Below, one piece after another: positions 26,250 through 38,239 of a stretch of DNA of 64,000 nucleotides (its first letter is position 1; the number at the start of each line of letters is the position of its first letter). This stretch comes from Dromaius novaehollandiae (lineage: Eukaryota; Chordata; Aves; Casuariiformes; Dromaiidae): positions 130,933,585-130,997,584 of the forward strand of contig NC_088100.1 of the NCBI RefSeq assembly GCF_036370855.1, written 5' to 3'. The translations under genes and the position numbers were made by a program. The notes beneath the pieces are model-generated. The model ran no database searches. It was not told the origin of the DNA and saw only the letters and a list, made by a program, of their open reading frames with translations.

Positions 26250-27660
26250 CCCTCAACTCGCCCTGCCCGGGTCGGGCAGCGCGCTGTGCCGAGGCTCCTC
26301 GCCGCCCCCAGCCCTCGGGGCCCGGCGGTCTCCCGGCCCCCCCCGGCCCCCCGGCCCCGGCGCCGCCCGGCTCCAGCCCGGGGGGAGCCCCCGTCCCGGC
26401 GGCTGGGCGCTCTCGGTGGGGGGGCGGCAGAGGGGACCGGGGTGCCAGGGTCCCCCGTAGCCCCCCCCCCCCCCCCCCGGGAAAGCCCCGTCGGACGCCG
26501 CTGCGCCGCTCTCGGCATCTGCGTTATCCGAGACTTTCACCTAGCTGCACACTGACTTTACTAAGCGGCTGCGCAGAGCTAGTCCGGCATCGCTCTTTCC
26601 CACCCGCCAGCGATTCTCCCGGCAGGGAGAAAAAAACAAAAAAAAAGGCTGCAAAATAGCTTGAAGCTGCTACTGCTCGTTCTCTGGCAGCGTTTGGTGC
26701 TCGGGGGCTGCTCTGCCCGCGGCTGGCGGTGCCGCGGCGGTGCGGGGGCCGGCTGGCACGGGGCTCCTCGTTGGCTCCGGGCCCGTCGGGGCGGCGGTTC
26801 CCCCCCCCCCCCCCCGTGGCCGAGCTCCGCGGACGGTGTCGAGCGGCGGCGGGGAGAGGAGCGTCTGCGCGCGGGGGAAGCGCTGCTCCGCGGGCGGCTT
26901 TTCACCCCCGTCTGGCAGTTGTTTTTGGGGTCTCCCTCGCAGGAGAAGCACCCGCGCCCGGCGCTGCCCAGCCCCCCCCAGCCCCGCGGGGGCCCCGAGC
27001 CTCCCCACCGGCCGCGGCGGGGCCGGGACGCCGCTCCCCGGGGGAGCAGCTGCCAGGGAGGCGGGGGAGAGGGCGAGGAGGCGGGGGAGAGGGCGAGGAG
27101 GTGGGGGAGAGGGCGAGGGAGGCAGGGAGAGGGCGAGGGAGGCAGGGAGAGGGCGAGGGAGGCGGGGGAGAGGGCGAGGGAGGCGGGGGAGAGGGTGAGG
27201 AGGCGGGGGAGAGGGCGAGGGAGGCAGGGAGAGGGCGAGGGAGGCAGGGGAGAGGGCGAGGAGGCAGGGGAGAGGGCAAGGGAGGCAGGGGAGAGGGCGA
27301 GGAGGCAGGGGAGAGGGCGAGGAGGCAGGGGAGAGGGCAAGGGAGGCAGGGGAGAGGGCGAGGAGGCGGGGGAGAGGGCAAGGGAGGCAGGGGAGAGGGT
27401 GAGGAGGCAGGGGAGAGGGCGAGGAGGCGGGGGAGAGGGCGAGGAAGGCAGGGGAGAGGGCGAGGGAGGCAGGGGAGAGGGCGAGGGCTGCGCTCTGCTC
27501 CGCGCGCAGGCGGCCCGTCCCATCCCCCGGCGGCAGCGGCGGTTTTGCGGGATTTTTCCAGAGTTCCCCCAAGCTCCGCGGCAGAGGGTGACCCCGGGGA
27601 GCACGGGGCAGAAGAGCCGACCAGGACGCATCGAGCGTGCGTCTGCTTGCAGCTCGCTCC
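26250..27660. other. GC-rich block ending the promoter-side CpG cluster
   Basis: This GC-rich sequence has long C runs (about 26461-26478 and 26800-26814) and encloses the GA-rich minisatellite. Frames of up to 387 codons on both strands are produced by the repeat and by low stop density. No gene is supported. Confidence 0.6.
27055..27487. repeat. GA/G-rich minisatellite, 20-21 bp unit, about 21 copies
   Basis: The plus strand repeats GGCGAGGAGGCGGGGGAGAG and the variant with CGAGGGAGGCAGGGG. Units differ at a few positions (C/T, G/A) and in length (20 or 21). Apart from scattered C and T, the plus strand is almost wholly purine with G runs of 3-5, so quadruplexes and triplexes are possible. 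Unit variants are interspersed, as expected of a repeat that evolves by unequal exchange or slippage. Confidence 0.95.
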
Positions 27661-27689
27661 CCCGCGCACGCGAGTATGTTGCCTTTGCG

Positions 27690-30600
27690 TGAAAAGCTCT
27701 AATCGTGCTTTAAAGAAAACTTTCTCCTCGTCTTATCCTCAGCTGAGCAGGGGGAACACGAGAGGAGATCGGATAGGGACCCAAACTCCCCAAACTCCCC
27801 AAAAGCAGCGGTTTTGCATGCAGGCAGAGAAACACCTCGTAGAACAATCAGCTCAGCTCTCTTCGACTGCAAGATTATTTCCCTGCATTTAGTAGACGTT
27901 AGTTCAAGCAAATACTGTTTTTCGGCCAGGAAGGCTTTCACAGCACTTTGTGGGAAGCCATTCCACAATTCGACCTTTTACTTCAGATTTCCAAAGGTAT
28001 TCAGGTTCTCGTCCCAACGCTGCAGGGAACAAGGGTCCACACTTCTAGAAAAGGGCTTTAGTCACCTAATTCCTGCTAGAGATATAGACCATCTCTAACA
28101 AATATGGAGAGGCAAGTAGTGTTTCAGAAGTTCCTGAGAGGCCAAGTCTCCCCGAAAATCACCAGGACTATGTACCTACACGCTGTGGTCAGCTCCTCCG
28201 AAGGGATGTGCCTGTCCGAAAGTAGGGAGAAGCGTTGCGGCACGTGCAGACACATCTGAACTGCCTGTAAAAGCTGAGTTGCGGAGCCGCAGCACGGACG
28301 CCAGCAGGCACCCAGAGCCAGGCCAGCCCATGAAAGCGTGCCCTTGCCTCACTCCTCTCCTCCCCTGCCCTCGAAACAGCGCTTTTAGGCTGCTCAGCGT
28401 GAGGACAGGACCGGAGGGGAAGAGGCAGGTTTGCTAGGGCGCGTTCTCCCGGCTGGCAGAGAAAGTGAAGCGCGCAGGTGCATCGGGCCGCCTCGCACTT
28501 TGCTTTCCCCCTCTGCTTCTACCGTTGCTTTTAATCCGACCTTGCTTGAGCGCAGCCACTGAGGCAGCACCGTACATATACGTTAAGCCAACTGGTGGTA
28601 GCGGCTTGCCGTGCTGGGGTGCCACCGTAGCCTCCGACCATCCGACGAGCACCTGTGCGAGGGAGGAATTCCTCATTTCACAGGCAGAAGAGTCGAAGCA
28701 TGGAGGGTTTTCAAAGGACTTGAGCAAGAAACTCTGCTGTGGAGCTAGGAATGCGACCGAGATAGTCTGCTTCTCAGACTACGCCTGAAGACAAGTCGTT
28801 CTCAACCCTCCCTTCATCAACACAGAAATAGCATCTCTGGGCCTCCTTCAGATCTCTCTCCCCCCTGAATGTCTTGTTTTAAATTATTTTTCCCATATCA
28901 TCCTACATCATTTTTCTCCTTTTATGTTTCCAAGTCGAAGTTTATTGTGCTTTATTACAGTCGTCTGCATTGCCAATCGTTTGGATCCCTTTCTCTTATT
29001 TTCCTGTCCTTGAAAGTACTTGAAACGCTCCTTTCTTTGGTACTGTTTTCACATTTTATTAGCATGTGGATCACCCCATTTTCCCACCAAGTCCCTTCTG
29101 CCTTTTCTGTATTCTCTCCAAACTTTGGGCTGCCGCTGTTCCTTTCGCTCTGCTGTGCAGGACCGCCAGATTTCTACTTAGGCTCTTCCTTGCAGGCTAC
29201 GCCTCCCTGTTGATCCAGAGACCCTCGCCAGGTTTTACCAGCTATATTGTGTTGCCATTAGTGTTACGTTTCTAGTTATTCTTGCTTCTTCCCACAGCCT
29301 TTGAAGTTGTGTAGAGACAATTTGATTCATTAGTACATGCGGGCTTGCAGTAACTCTAGCTTCTGCTTTACTTTCTGTATTAGAAGCACATGCTGGGTCC
29401 CGTAAGAGAGGGGAAAGCTCCACCAGCTGACTTTCTGACATAGTCCAAATTCTGCTTAAAAATCCTGGTCTGGTGGAAGCCGGGTGAGCGCAGCTTTCTC
29501 CTACCAGGCTGCACGACGCTTCTGTGCCTGCGGATCCCAGATCCTCCTCCCTCCCTGCTGGGACGGTAACCTTGGGCGAGCACCGCCCTCCCTCTCCTTG
29601 GGCTTTTCGGAACCGAAGCCTTTACGACACCTGCGTGTTTTCGGTTCTCTCCGCAGCTCGCGGGAGCTGCAGTTACACTGAGCACTTCCCCAGCGAGCTG
29701 TCTCCGCGTTGCAGGCAGGCGGGATTTGGTCGGTGCCATCCGGCACGGCTTCGCCCTCACGGTACCCAAGGAGCTGCTGGTTTGTGCTGCTGGTTGGGTC
29801 GGGAGGCAGCGTGTGGCCTGTTTTCCCTCGCGGCCGTGGGGACGTTGGGCTCCCTCGTGAGGGCCTGCCTGGAAGGGCTGCTCCCTTTCTGGACTCAGGT
29901 GGCTCCTCCCGAGGCCGTGTGCCACTTACCGTCCTCCGAAAGTGGCCGGGGGGGGGGGGGGGGGGTCACACGGGTGCCCCGCCGCTCTGCACTGCCTTCG
30001 GCTGCTCTCTCCGCCGTCGGCTCCCAGCTCAACGGAGCAGGGCTCCCGGGCGTTCACCCGCTCTTGCTGGCCTCTCCATCGCTCACCGGGTTCGTGCAAC
30101 CCGAAGTTCCTCCAAACGCAGTGTTAGACTGTCCCTAACAGCCACTAATTCGCAAAGGAACTTCACCTCCTCCATGTATTAGCAAAAGCAGCGTTTCGAG
30201 GCAGGGAACTCTTAGGAAAACCCGCAAGCAGGAGCCCACCATCAGTTGTTAGGCTGTGAATGCAGTTTATTCCGTTCCCTCTTTCTACTTCCCAGTGCTT
30301 TTCCTAAAGCTCTTCCTACCTGCTTGTCTCTTAATAAGGATTTGGTTTCGGAAGCCAAGCCGGCCTGCCTCGTGTTTCCCCTCGGATCTGTTCCCTGCTT
30401 CTCGGAAAGGCTGCCCACGAGTTTCGCTTCGAAGCTCCTCCGTGACCCCCGGCTGCGCTCGGCGGCTCTTCCCTTGCGCTGACGTCGCCTTTGGAGTCCC
30501 TCTCCCTGGGCCAGGAGCCACGTTGCCTTCAGCTTTCTGTGATCTAAACGAAATCTGTCTACGAGCCCCTGGCTGGTCGGTGCACACGGGCACACAGCTT

Positions 30601-32270
30601 TTCGCCAAACCTAGCCCACAGAAATATGCCAGCTTAGCTGCAGTCAGGTTCTTAAATGAGATAAGACCAGGCAAAACCCAGAAGGAAAAACATTTCATTT
30701 CAATTTCAGTGTTTTGTTTGTTTGTTTGTTTGTTTAGCTCAAATGAATCTCCTGTCAATTTAAGCAAAATCAATGCAAGATTGGTGTAAATCAAAGCAAG
30801 TGTCAATGCATGGGGTTTCCCCCCATATTTTAAAAGGGTAGTTTAAAATTACGCTCCCGATGGCTTTTTTCTTGGAGAAGGAGACCTTTTCTAGAGGCGG
30901 GTTAGGTCCCCGCCGTGGACGGTGCTCAGCTGCAGCAGGTCTAGGTGGAGGTGGCGGCGGCCGCCGGAGCCCCGAGGTGCTGGCGATCGGGCGCGCTCGC
31001 GGCAGTTCGGTGGCTGCGCCGGCCCGTCCTCCAGTGCCGCTGCAAACTCGCTGCCGTCAGCTGTACGGTGCGCCGAGCCGGCGGTCTTTGCGTGCGGAAG
31101 GTTTGTTTTCTCTGTGATTATATTGTGATCTCTGCTTGTGTCTGATAAGTTGCTTTCCTGAAATCAATAAACACAGCATTCGTCTGGGAGTAAATAGGGG
31201 GAGTTTCAGCCCCGGAGATTACTACCCCTTTTACTAAGTTTTCTCCTTTCAAGTATTTCTAACTCTCGAGGGCTGAGATCTGGTCAAATCCTCTGCTGAG
31301 GCCGGGAGGAGGAGGGTGCCTGTTGCCAGGCGACTTTGCTTAATGCGTCTTTTCTTTAAACCTTCCGGCCGGGCTGCGAGGAGGACGGAGGACGGGTCCC
31401 ACCTTGGACCTCCTCCCTTCCGCCCAGCTCGCGTGGACCAGCATCGCCCATTCTTCTGTGGTTCTCGCTGCTGTGTTCAGAGCTTTCGCTGCTCTGGCCC
31501 CTTGCCAAGGATCCTGCCTCCCGTGCTTTAGCTTCTTACCCCCAGGAGGGGAGAGCTTGAATTCGTTTCAACATTTTCTTCTTTTTATTTGTTTTCTTCT
31601 TTTCTGTTGAGCCTGTAATTTAGTTCTGCTGACACAAACGGTTAACCCCATAGTGGGAATCTACTTAGAAACGCTCTCCAAAGATATTCGGTTGAATCAT
31701 TGCAGCCTCTGGTTTTGACGCTCGTTTTTTTTTCCCCTAAGACTCACAAAAATGATGGATTGCAAGACATCTTGGATTACCTGCAGAACTGTTACGTGGC
31801 CAGAAAGAGGGTGCTCGATTTCACCGTCGGAAGAAAAGTCTGGAATACAGAAAATCCGAGTTCCAGACTCGTACTGGGCATCAGGTGATTGCCCAGTCCC
31901 TTTACTGGTGCACTGAGTAGCATCTTATTCACAAGCTCCTTTTATGTCTGCACAGGGACACGAAGGCTCAAATTTACGTGCGCTGGTCTGCATTAACTCC
32001 TGTCCTGACCAGTACTAATTACCACTAATTATGTGGGACAGTGTTAATTCTTCTAGCAGTGTTACTGCTGGCCTTACGCTTCTGAAAGTGCCTTTGGGTG
32101 AGGTAGCTTACTTTGAAAAGATATTTATGTAGGGAATAAATACAGAGCAGCTAATACACTGTAAATTTGCACCGCAGGATAGCGGTATAAATTTTAGAGA
32201 CTAAAACACTAAGGTCTCTGGGCATGAAGGCAGGCAAACCCTTGAGTAAGAACTACTCAATAGAAAGGGT
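27690..32270. other. gene-poor upstream stretch
   Basis: This is mostly unique sequence. It includes a pyrimidine-rich part (28860-29300) with faint resemblance to degraded antisense CR1, an 18-G run (about 29948-29965), a (TTTG)n repeat and a GC-rich patch near 30890-31100. No exon or RNA gene is supported. Confidence 0.4.
30712..30736. repeat. (TTTG)n simple repeat
   Basis: Six consecutive TTTG units form a tetranucleotide microsatellite. Confidence 0.9.
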
Positions 32271-32274
32271 GTCA

Positions 32275-32380
32275 GGATCACCCTATGTGATCTTGGGAAA
32301 GTAATTTTGATCTGGCATTTCTCTTCCGTAAAATTGGAAAAATAATATGTCCCTAACCATCTCAGGGGTGTAATATTTAT
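32275..32380 (+). mobile_element. degenerate MIR-like SINE fragment
   Basis: The order TGTGATCTTGGGAAAGTAA, then CTGGCATTTCTCTTCCGTAAA, ATTGGAAAAATAATATG and CTCAGGGGTGT follows the MIR core in sense orientation (gtgaccttgggcaagt, cctcagtttcc, tgtaaaatggg, aataat, cagggttgt). It is strongly diverged, as expected for an ancient insertion. Confidence 0.5.
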
Positions 32381-32589
32381 TTTGTCTGCCGTGCCAATCA
32401 TTCTCTTTGCTTTTAAAAATATCCTCCAAACCCTAATTGTTTTTATGTGTTCGCAGTATAAGACATAAAAGACATAAAACCATCATATTTCTCTATACTG
32501 CATTTTCCCCATTGTGCTGTACCGTTAGCACGAGCACTTTGCTGTGCAGAGGCTCTGCTATTTGCTGAAAGGATGAATTAAGACGTCTA

Positions 32590-33780
32590 AAGTGCTTCAG
32601 CATCTTGGCTGAGTGGCACCGCAGACCTGCAAGGGATCATCAGCCCAAATGCTCCCTCCCTGTTCCGGCTGCAGCAAGAGGCCCGGATTTTTCAGCGGAG
32701 CAAGGCGAAACGGCTCGTGTCCCTCTGCACCCCGACCTGCGAACTGCAGGGCAGGAGGCCGCTGCTCCCCGTCCCTCCCTTTGCTTGGGGCACCCTGCTC
32801 CCGTCCCGCTCCCAGGCTGCGGAGGGGAGGTGGGGAGCTGCCCGAGCACGGGGCACCTTCCTCTCGGGCCCTCCGGCCGCTCTCGCAGCCCGACGTGCCT
32901 GCGGCCTTCGGCATCGCCGGCCGCAGCCAGCCGGCCTCTTCCCCGGGCTGCTTCCTTTGGGGCTCCTGTGCTACATCGGTTTCGTCTGGGGCCCTTCTCT
33001 GCCCATTTACCTCTTCGGAAGCATTTTTCTGAGGTTAGATGCGTTTCTCTCAACCGTGTTTCCAGGAAGCTGGAATCAGATGTGCCACAAATGGCTTTTT
33101 AACTGAGTCATCTTGGATATCTGCAGATGGATGCCAAAGTCCCCGACTCTGTATAAAGCAATTATCCATCTGCTTTTTGTTTTTTAGGTGAAAAGACAGG
33201 AGTCTTGTCTGCCTGCCGACAGCACTACCCAAACGTCTCTCAGGGCTTTCGGTGGCCCGGCCGTTCAGCTCTTTCCCCTCCCGGCCCCTCTCTTACTTTT
33301 TCAAATAAGAGGCAACAGTCGGGAATTACATCCAAATGGATCTCTCCAGTCACTTCTCCCCTTTCTCCATTCCTACAACTGCAGAACTCGTAAAAAAGGC
33401 AGGGAGGCTGTATGTGCATCAACTTCTGCAGCTCTGCACGAGCTGGCACTGGCCAAGGCTGCCACTGCCCCCTTCTCCCCGCAGCCACCACCGCTGCGGC
33501 GCGGGGCAGGGGCAGGGGCAGGGCCAGGGCCAGGGGCAGGGGCAGGGGCAGGGGCGGGGGACGGCTCCGTCCCTCGCACTCCCCAGCGGCACTTCCCTCG
33601 CTCAGATTTCGGCGGCGCTGCAAGCGGCGGCAGTGACGTCTGTCCCTTCCCGCTCGCTGCCGAAGAGGCCGGAGGGACGCGGGGCGAGCGGCTGCCCGTG
33701 CCGTGGCGGCGATGGTCCTCCCAGGCCGTCGAGGGTCCTGCTTCACGCAGACACGTGCGGCCATGTCATCTGCACGAAGC
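32590..33780. other. GC-rich patches with a (GGGGCA)n minisatellite
   Basis: Two CpG-enriched patches (32600-33000 and 33440-33770) lie in the upstream region. The second contains the hexamer repeat listed separately. Open frames of up to 198 codons are not accepted as genes. Confidence 0.4.
33503..33560. repeat. (GGGGCA)n hexanucleotide repeat
   Basis: Roughly nine GGGGCA/GGGCCA units lie in tandem. They produce Gly-Gln/Gly-Ala-type frames on one strand and Pro/Ala frames on the other. The repeat can form quadruplexes. Confidence 0.88.
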
Positions 33781-33789
33781 CTGAACGAG

Positions 33790-34330
33790 CAACGGTTTAA
33801 TCTAAGGCTATCACGGCTTTAGCAGCAGTGATTTCTCTTCAGGACGGAATACAAAGAATGCTAAATACCGTCTACAAATAAGAATGTATTCAATAGAGAA
33901 GGGCTTTAATAAGCTTACTAGAAAAATCATCCCTGAAACCTTCAAACCCAAATCTAGGTCTTATTCCCAAGCAAAACTGACTTGCCACAAAAAGAACTCA
34001 GGCCCCAGTAAACTGTGCGTTTAAAGTGAAGTCATCCAGCTCAAGCTCTCTTTGCAAAAGGAAGAGGAAAAATTAAGGAAATATTAAAGGAAATATTAGT
34101 TAATCAGAGGACATCCCTTTCATAATAGACGCTACTAGGGGATTTAAAAGTACATTCTAATTATAATAGTTCCCTAATTATCTGCCTAACATCTCATTTT
34201 TCTGTCTAATCCCACTTTTAATTATATAGTACCTTTTTTTGCCCGTTGCACAGCTGAAGTACTCTATTTTACTGAAAATAAATCCTGTTAACTGGTGATG
34301 TCAGAGCAGAAATATTGCTGCTGCCCCCCA
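33790..34330. other. AT-rich unique stretch
   Basis: AT-rich sequence with several TTAAT/TAATTA sites and the direct repeat GGAAATATTA (34077-34099) follows the GC patches. It could be regulatory; nothing else was seen. Confidence 0.3.
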
Positions 34331-34769
34331 GAACGCGCACGCTCTCCGGCAGGGAAATGCCTCGCCCGTGCGCCGGGTGACGTGCCGGGATGGTCCCTCT
34401 CGCGAGGCTCCTCTGAAGCCTTGCAGCGTCCCTCGAGCTCGGAAGGGAGCGAGGAAAAAAAGGCTCTCAACTATAGGGCTTTTTGCAGAAGGGCCTGGCT
34501 GTAGTTTGCCAATATGTCACTTTGTCTTTTAAACTCCTGCGGCTCAGTCCGGCTTCTACTGACGTTTAATGGGATCCCTGCCACTGGCTGATATTGGAAT
34601 CGGATTTGGCCTTTGAACCGAGCCAGTGGGTAATTTGCAGAGCGGAAGCAATATTGTATCGTTTGAGCTATGTTATCTGTGAGCATCTGGCCATCAAGAT
34701 CCCACTTGCCGATTACTGAGCGGGGAGGAAACGCTATCAAGTGGGGGAGGAAATCACGCACGCCGGGTT

Positions 34770-34910
34770 TCCATTTCCAGCCCTGCCACTGGTTTCCTGC
34801 AGTATCCTTGAGCAAATCACAGCTCGCCGCTTCCTGAGAATCAGAAAGAATTACCCTTCAGGGATGTCGTCAGGCTTAATGGATGTTTATAAATTGCTCT
34901 AACAAAAGGT
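34770..34910 (+). mobile_element. MIR-like SINE fragment
   Basis: Landmarks run in MIR order: CCAGCCCTGCCACTGGTTTC, ATCCTTGAGCAAATCAC, TTCAGGGATGTCGTCAGGC, TTAATGGATGTTTATAAATT, GCTCT. They match the MIR segments ctctgccac, cttgggcaagtcac, cagggatgttgtgagg, ttaat and gtttataaagcgct. It is degenerate but the landmarks are colinear. Confidence 0.6.
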
Positions 34911-34929
34911 GCTATGTCAGTGAAAAGTG

Positions 34930-37900
34930 CTCTTACCATGATTATTCCAATGCATATTAAAATGCATTTTGCTCCGTCCTTTCTCTCGGCTCGTGTGGGA
35001 GGAGATTGAAAGATCGAGGCTTTGTGGGAAAGCGGGATAGCCTTCTCCTTCCTTTGGGTGCGGGAGGGGCAAGCTTACGGAGCCGAGGACCTCTGGCACG
35101 CAGTTGGGTTTTCATCCCTGGCCTTTAGGCTTGGAGCAAAACTGCAAGCTCTGGCAGAGCTCTGGCTGGCACGTTCTCGTCGGAAAGGCAGGCCGCGGAT
35201 TAATGGTACCTACCGCTGCTCAGATTTGCGTGTATCATTCACTTAGCTTTGCTCCTGATGGAACTGGGCATCATCCTTTATTGAGAATTATTCCTACTGT
35301 ATATTTAAGCATTAAAAATGAATATGTGTGTGTGATAAAACTTAGGGAATAATTTATAAACAGCTAACGTAACATGAGATATGGAGTGCTTGGCCGTCCT
35401 GCCCACTTGAGCAAACGCCTGTATAACGCCAGGAAGCTTCTTCCTCCGTGGGCGTTTCATTGCGTCTCCCTGAACTCTTACGGGCTGCTTGGTAATCCCC
35501 CCCATCTGCCCGGCTCTGGTGGCACTTCCAGACTTTAAAAGCTAAAGAAGACATCACATATCTTCACAGATGTAGCTGCACTGGGCTGAAGGCTGGCGTA
35601 TGAGCTGGCATGCCAGACACGGTGGTTTTTGCCCTGTGCGGCTACCCTGCACAGTTGCCTACCCCCAAGCAGCGTGCAGAATGAACGACCATTTTTCTTC
35701 TGCCAACTTCTGAAGCAGAAACTTTAGCTGTGGTATGAAAAACATGGATTTCCTGGTAGGAATTCCTCTTCAAAATGTATCACAGCCACCAGGGCAAAGA
35801 ATTTATGGATGGGGGCAAAAAGCCACTGCAAGCACTAATCATCATTGTTTCTAATTAAAGCACACGTGCTTGCTCCTGTGGTTATTTTCAGAGGACGGGA
35901 GGGAGCTGAGAGCTCCTGCAGGGCCCAGTGACCGCTACCACATGCCCTCACCGCAGTCGGCCCTGCTGCTGGGTGCACGGTGTGCCGGGCTGTGCCCCCA
36001 CTGACACTTTGACTTCTGCCTTTTTTCTCCTTGAGGAGACACTTTTCCCGTCGTCTCCTTCTGTTACAGCAGGTAAATTCTTACTGCCTCCAAAGACAGC
36101 TGCCGGGATGGATGCAGCCTCCGCCAATTATCGAGGCCCGTGCATTGCCGCGTCTGGTGCAGACGCGCCGGCTGGCCCTGCTTACGTGGCCTTTGCAGAG
36201 ACTGAAGAGCCTCAGCCCCAGTCCCGTAGAAACACCCGTCTGCTAAAATCCCGGCGTTCCCTGCAAAGGACCTGGCAGCAGGGCTGCACAGAGGCTGCCT
36301 CAGCCATCCCCTGCGGAGGGGAAGGATCCCGCTCCCAGACAGGGAATGACCCAGTTAATCCTTTTACTTGCAATTTATATCGAAGACACCTGGAGTTTGC
36401 CTGTGTAAGCATCAGGGATAAAAGATCCTGGTCCTGAACCACGTAGGCCCGTACAGGTCTCTTCTCTGCAGACCTCAGCACCGGCCTAAGTTTCAGTTTA
36501 GCGGCTCGGCTCGGCACAGAGGCCTGGAGGCGCAGCGGCTGCCTCTGCTGCTCCAGCTGGGTTTTATATCCCCCATGCACGTCCCAAAAACCTGGTGCTC
36601 AGCTGCTTGCACGCCTCACCTTACCCCCCAGCAACGAGGCTTCGCCTGGCTCCCTGCCTCGCCTACCTCCTTCCCCAGCCCTCGCGCTGGGCAATTTTAA
36701 ATGAAAAACACTCTCTTTGTGCAAAAAGACATCAATAAGCGCAGCCAAACTGCAGGCACGAAAGGCGGCTTGCATGGACCGGCGTCTGCTGCTTAAAGCC
36801 CGGAGACCCGCACAGCCCTGTCGGGGTGTGATGGGGAAGGAGAGGCAGGGTTGTAATCACTCCCTGCAGCAGCAGGGTCTGTAAAATCAGCAAAAAAGCG
36901 CAAGCCACTGTTTTGTTATACCAAAATGTCCCCCCACCAGCCTTCCTCCCAAGGGGAAAGGCTGGAGGGAGCCCCTGGTCTTGCTCAACGGCTCCTCCTT
37001 TCCCTCTACATCTTCTCTACCCTTCTCGGCCAAGACTCTCAAGGGGGTTTGAAGTCATTTCCCCATCTGAAAAAGTACTGCTAGCAACCAACCCCCCAAT
37101 TTGTTCCAGGAGCTCAGGAATGAGATGCACTTCTTCCTTGCCAAAAAGATATTCAGGCAGAAACTCTCTTGGCAGAAATGTATGCATTTTCTGGCCCTAT
37201 CTGTGCCTTTGGATACATTCTGTTACACAGAGTGATGCAATCCTTGTATATCTCAATAAAAGCACGTATTAAGATATTCCTCACTTTTTCAGATGGCCAG
37301 ACATGCTCTCCTATAACATTGTAACTTGCTTTATATGTGCCCATTGTTATTACTACTAACATTATCTTAGAACAGAAGAATCCATTATTAAGGAGAAATA
37401 AATGTCATTATTTTTGCTCTTTAACAAATACGTGCCATTAGTTCTGCTTCTTATCAGCCGTGCTCGTTTTCCTTTGGTATAGCTCAGGTTGGAAGCAGCT
37501 GAAGTCCACTTTCTTGCAGAAATCTCAGCGGAGGTTTTCCTTTAGCAAATCCACTAAACTAATCATCTGCAGAATCATTTGGCAGTTTCACAGCAAAAGC
37601 CAGACCCGTGTTTATTTTGCCATCGCATTCAAAAGTTTGCCAAGTGTCTTGAGAACTGAAATTAAACCTGATGGGCATTGGCCGTATTTCAGCTTTTCCA
37701 GCAATCATTTTCTACGCAAAGTCTCAGTTTGGACCAATGCATTTTATACATGTGTTTATACACGTATTGAACGTATGGATGTCTTTTAAAAGAGGCGGGA
37801 ACACGAGGAGAAGCCCCAGGGGCAGCTCTCCAAAGCGCAGCCTCACCAGCAGGGAAGTGAGCATTTCACGGAAAATCCCCCCAATACACACACGAACCTC

Positions 37901-38000
37901 TCCCAGCAAAAACCTTATGCAGAAACTGTAGACACTACTGCCACGGGAACTGCAGAAATATTTCAGAGCAAGTCACAACTAATCCATTAATCACTGCTAT
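34930..38000. other. gene-poor upstream stretch
   Basis: This is unique sequence of mixed composition with no exon, RNA gene or clear repeat that I can support. Confidence 0.35.
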
Positions 38001-38009
38001 TAATAATTT

Positions 38010-38230
38010 ATTTGTCCTTCTGTAGCACTTTCCACCCAAAGATATCCAAGGGCTTCCCAAACGTTAGCTTAGGCGTGACAGCGTCTCTTGTACTGGAGGT
38101 AACTGGTAGTACTGGAACAGGTTTTCGTGATCTGTGACTTGGCACCGGGGACAAGCTAGTGACTTGCCCAAGATATTAAACTTGGCACTCAGCACCAGGA
38201 GCAGAAGCCAAACCAACCCTGCCCTGGAAT
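38010..38230 (-). mobile_element. MIR-like/amniote SINE fragment, antisense
   Basis: The plus strand reads TAGCACTTTCCACCCAAAGA, TATCCAAGGGCTTCCCAAAC, GTGACTTGCCCAAGATATTA and CACCAGGAGCAGAAGCC. These correspond to the antisense landmarks agcaccttccaccc-aggatctcaaagcgcttcacaaac and gtgacttgcccaaggtca-gtggcagagc. A 149-codon minus-strand frame across it is an artefact. Confidence 0.58.
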
Positions 38231-38239
38231 CAATTTTCA

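Noticed and set aside
26579..27892. Open frames of 300-387 codons on both strands over the GA-rich minisatellite
   Set aside because: The 20-21 bp repeat lacks stop codons in most frames, so long Gly/Arg/Glu or Pro/Ser/Leu frames appear on both strands. No start, splice or domain evidence supports any of them.
28860..29300. Possible antisense CR1 body
   Set aside because: Only faint resemblance of a pyrimidine-rich text; landmarks are not colinear enough to annotate.
29942..30182. Gly-rich frames starting in an 18-G run
   Set aside because: Homopolymer-driven translation with no splice or domain support.
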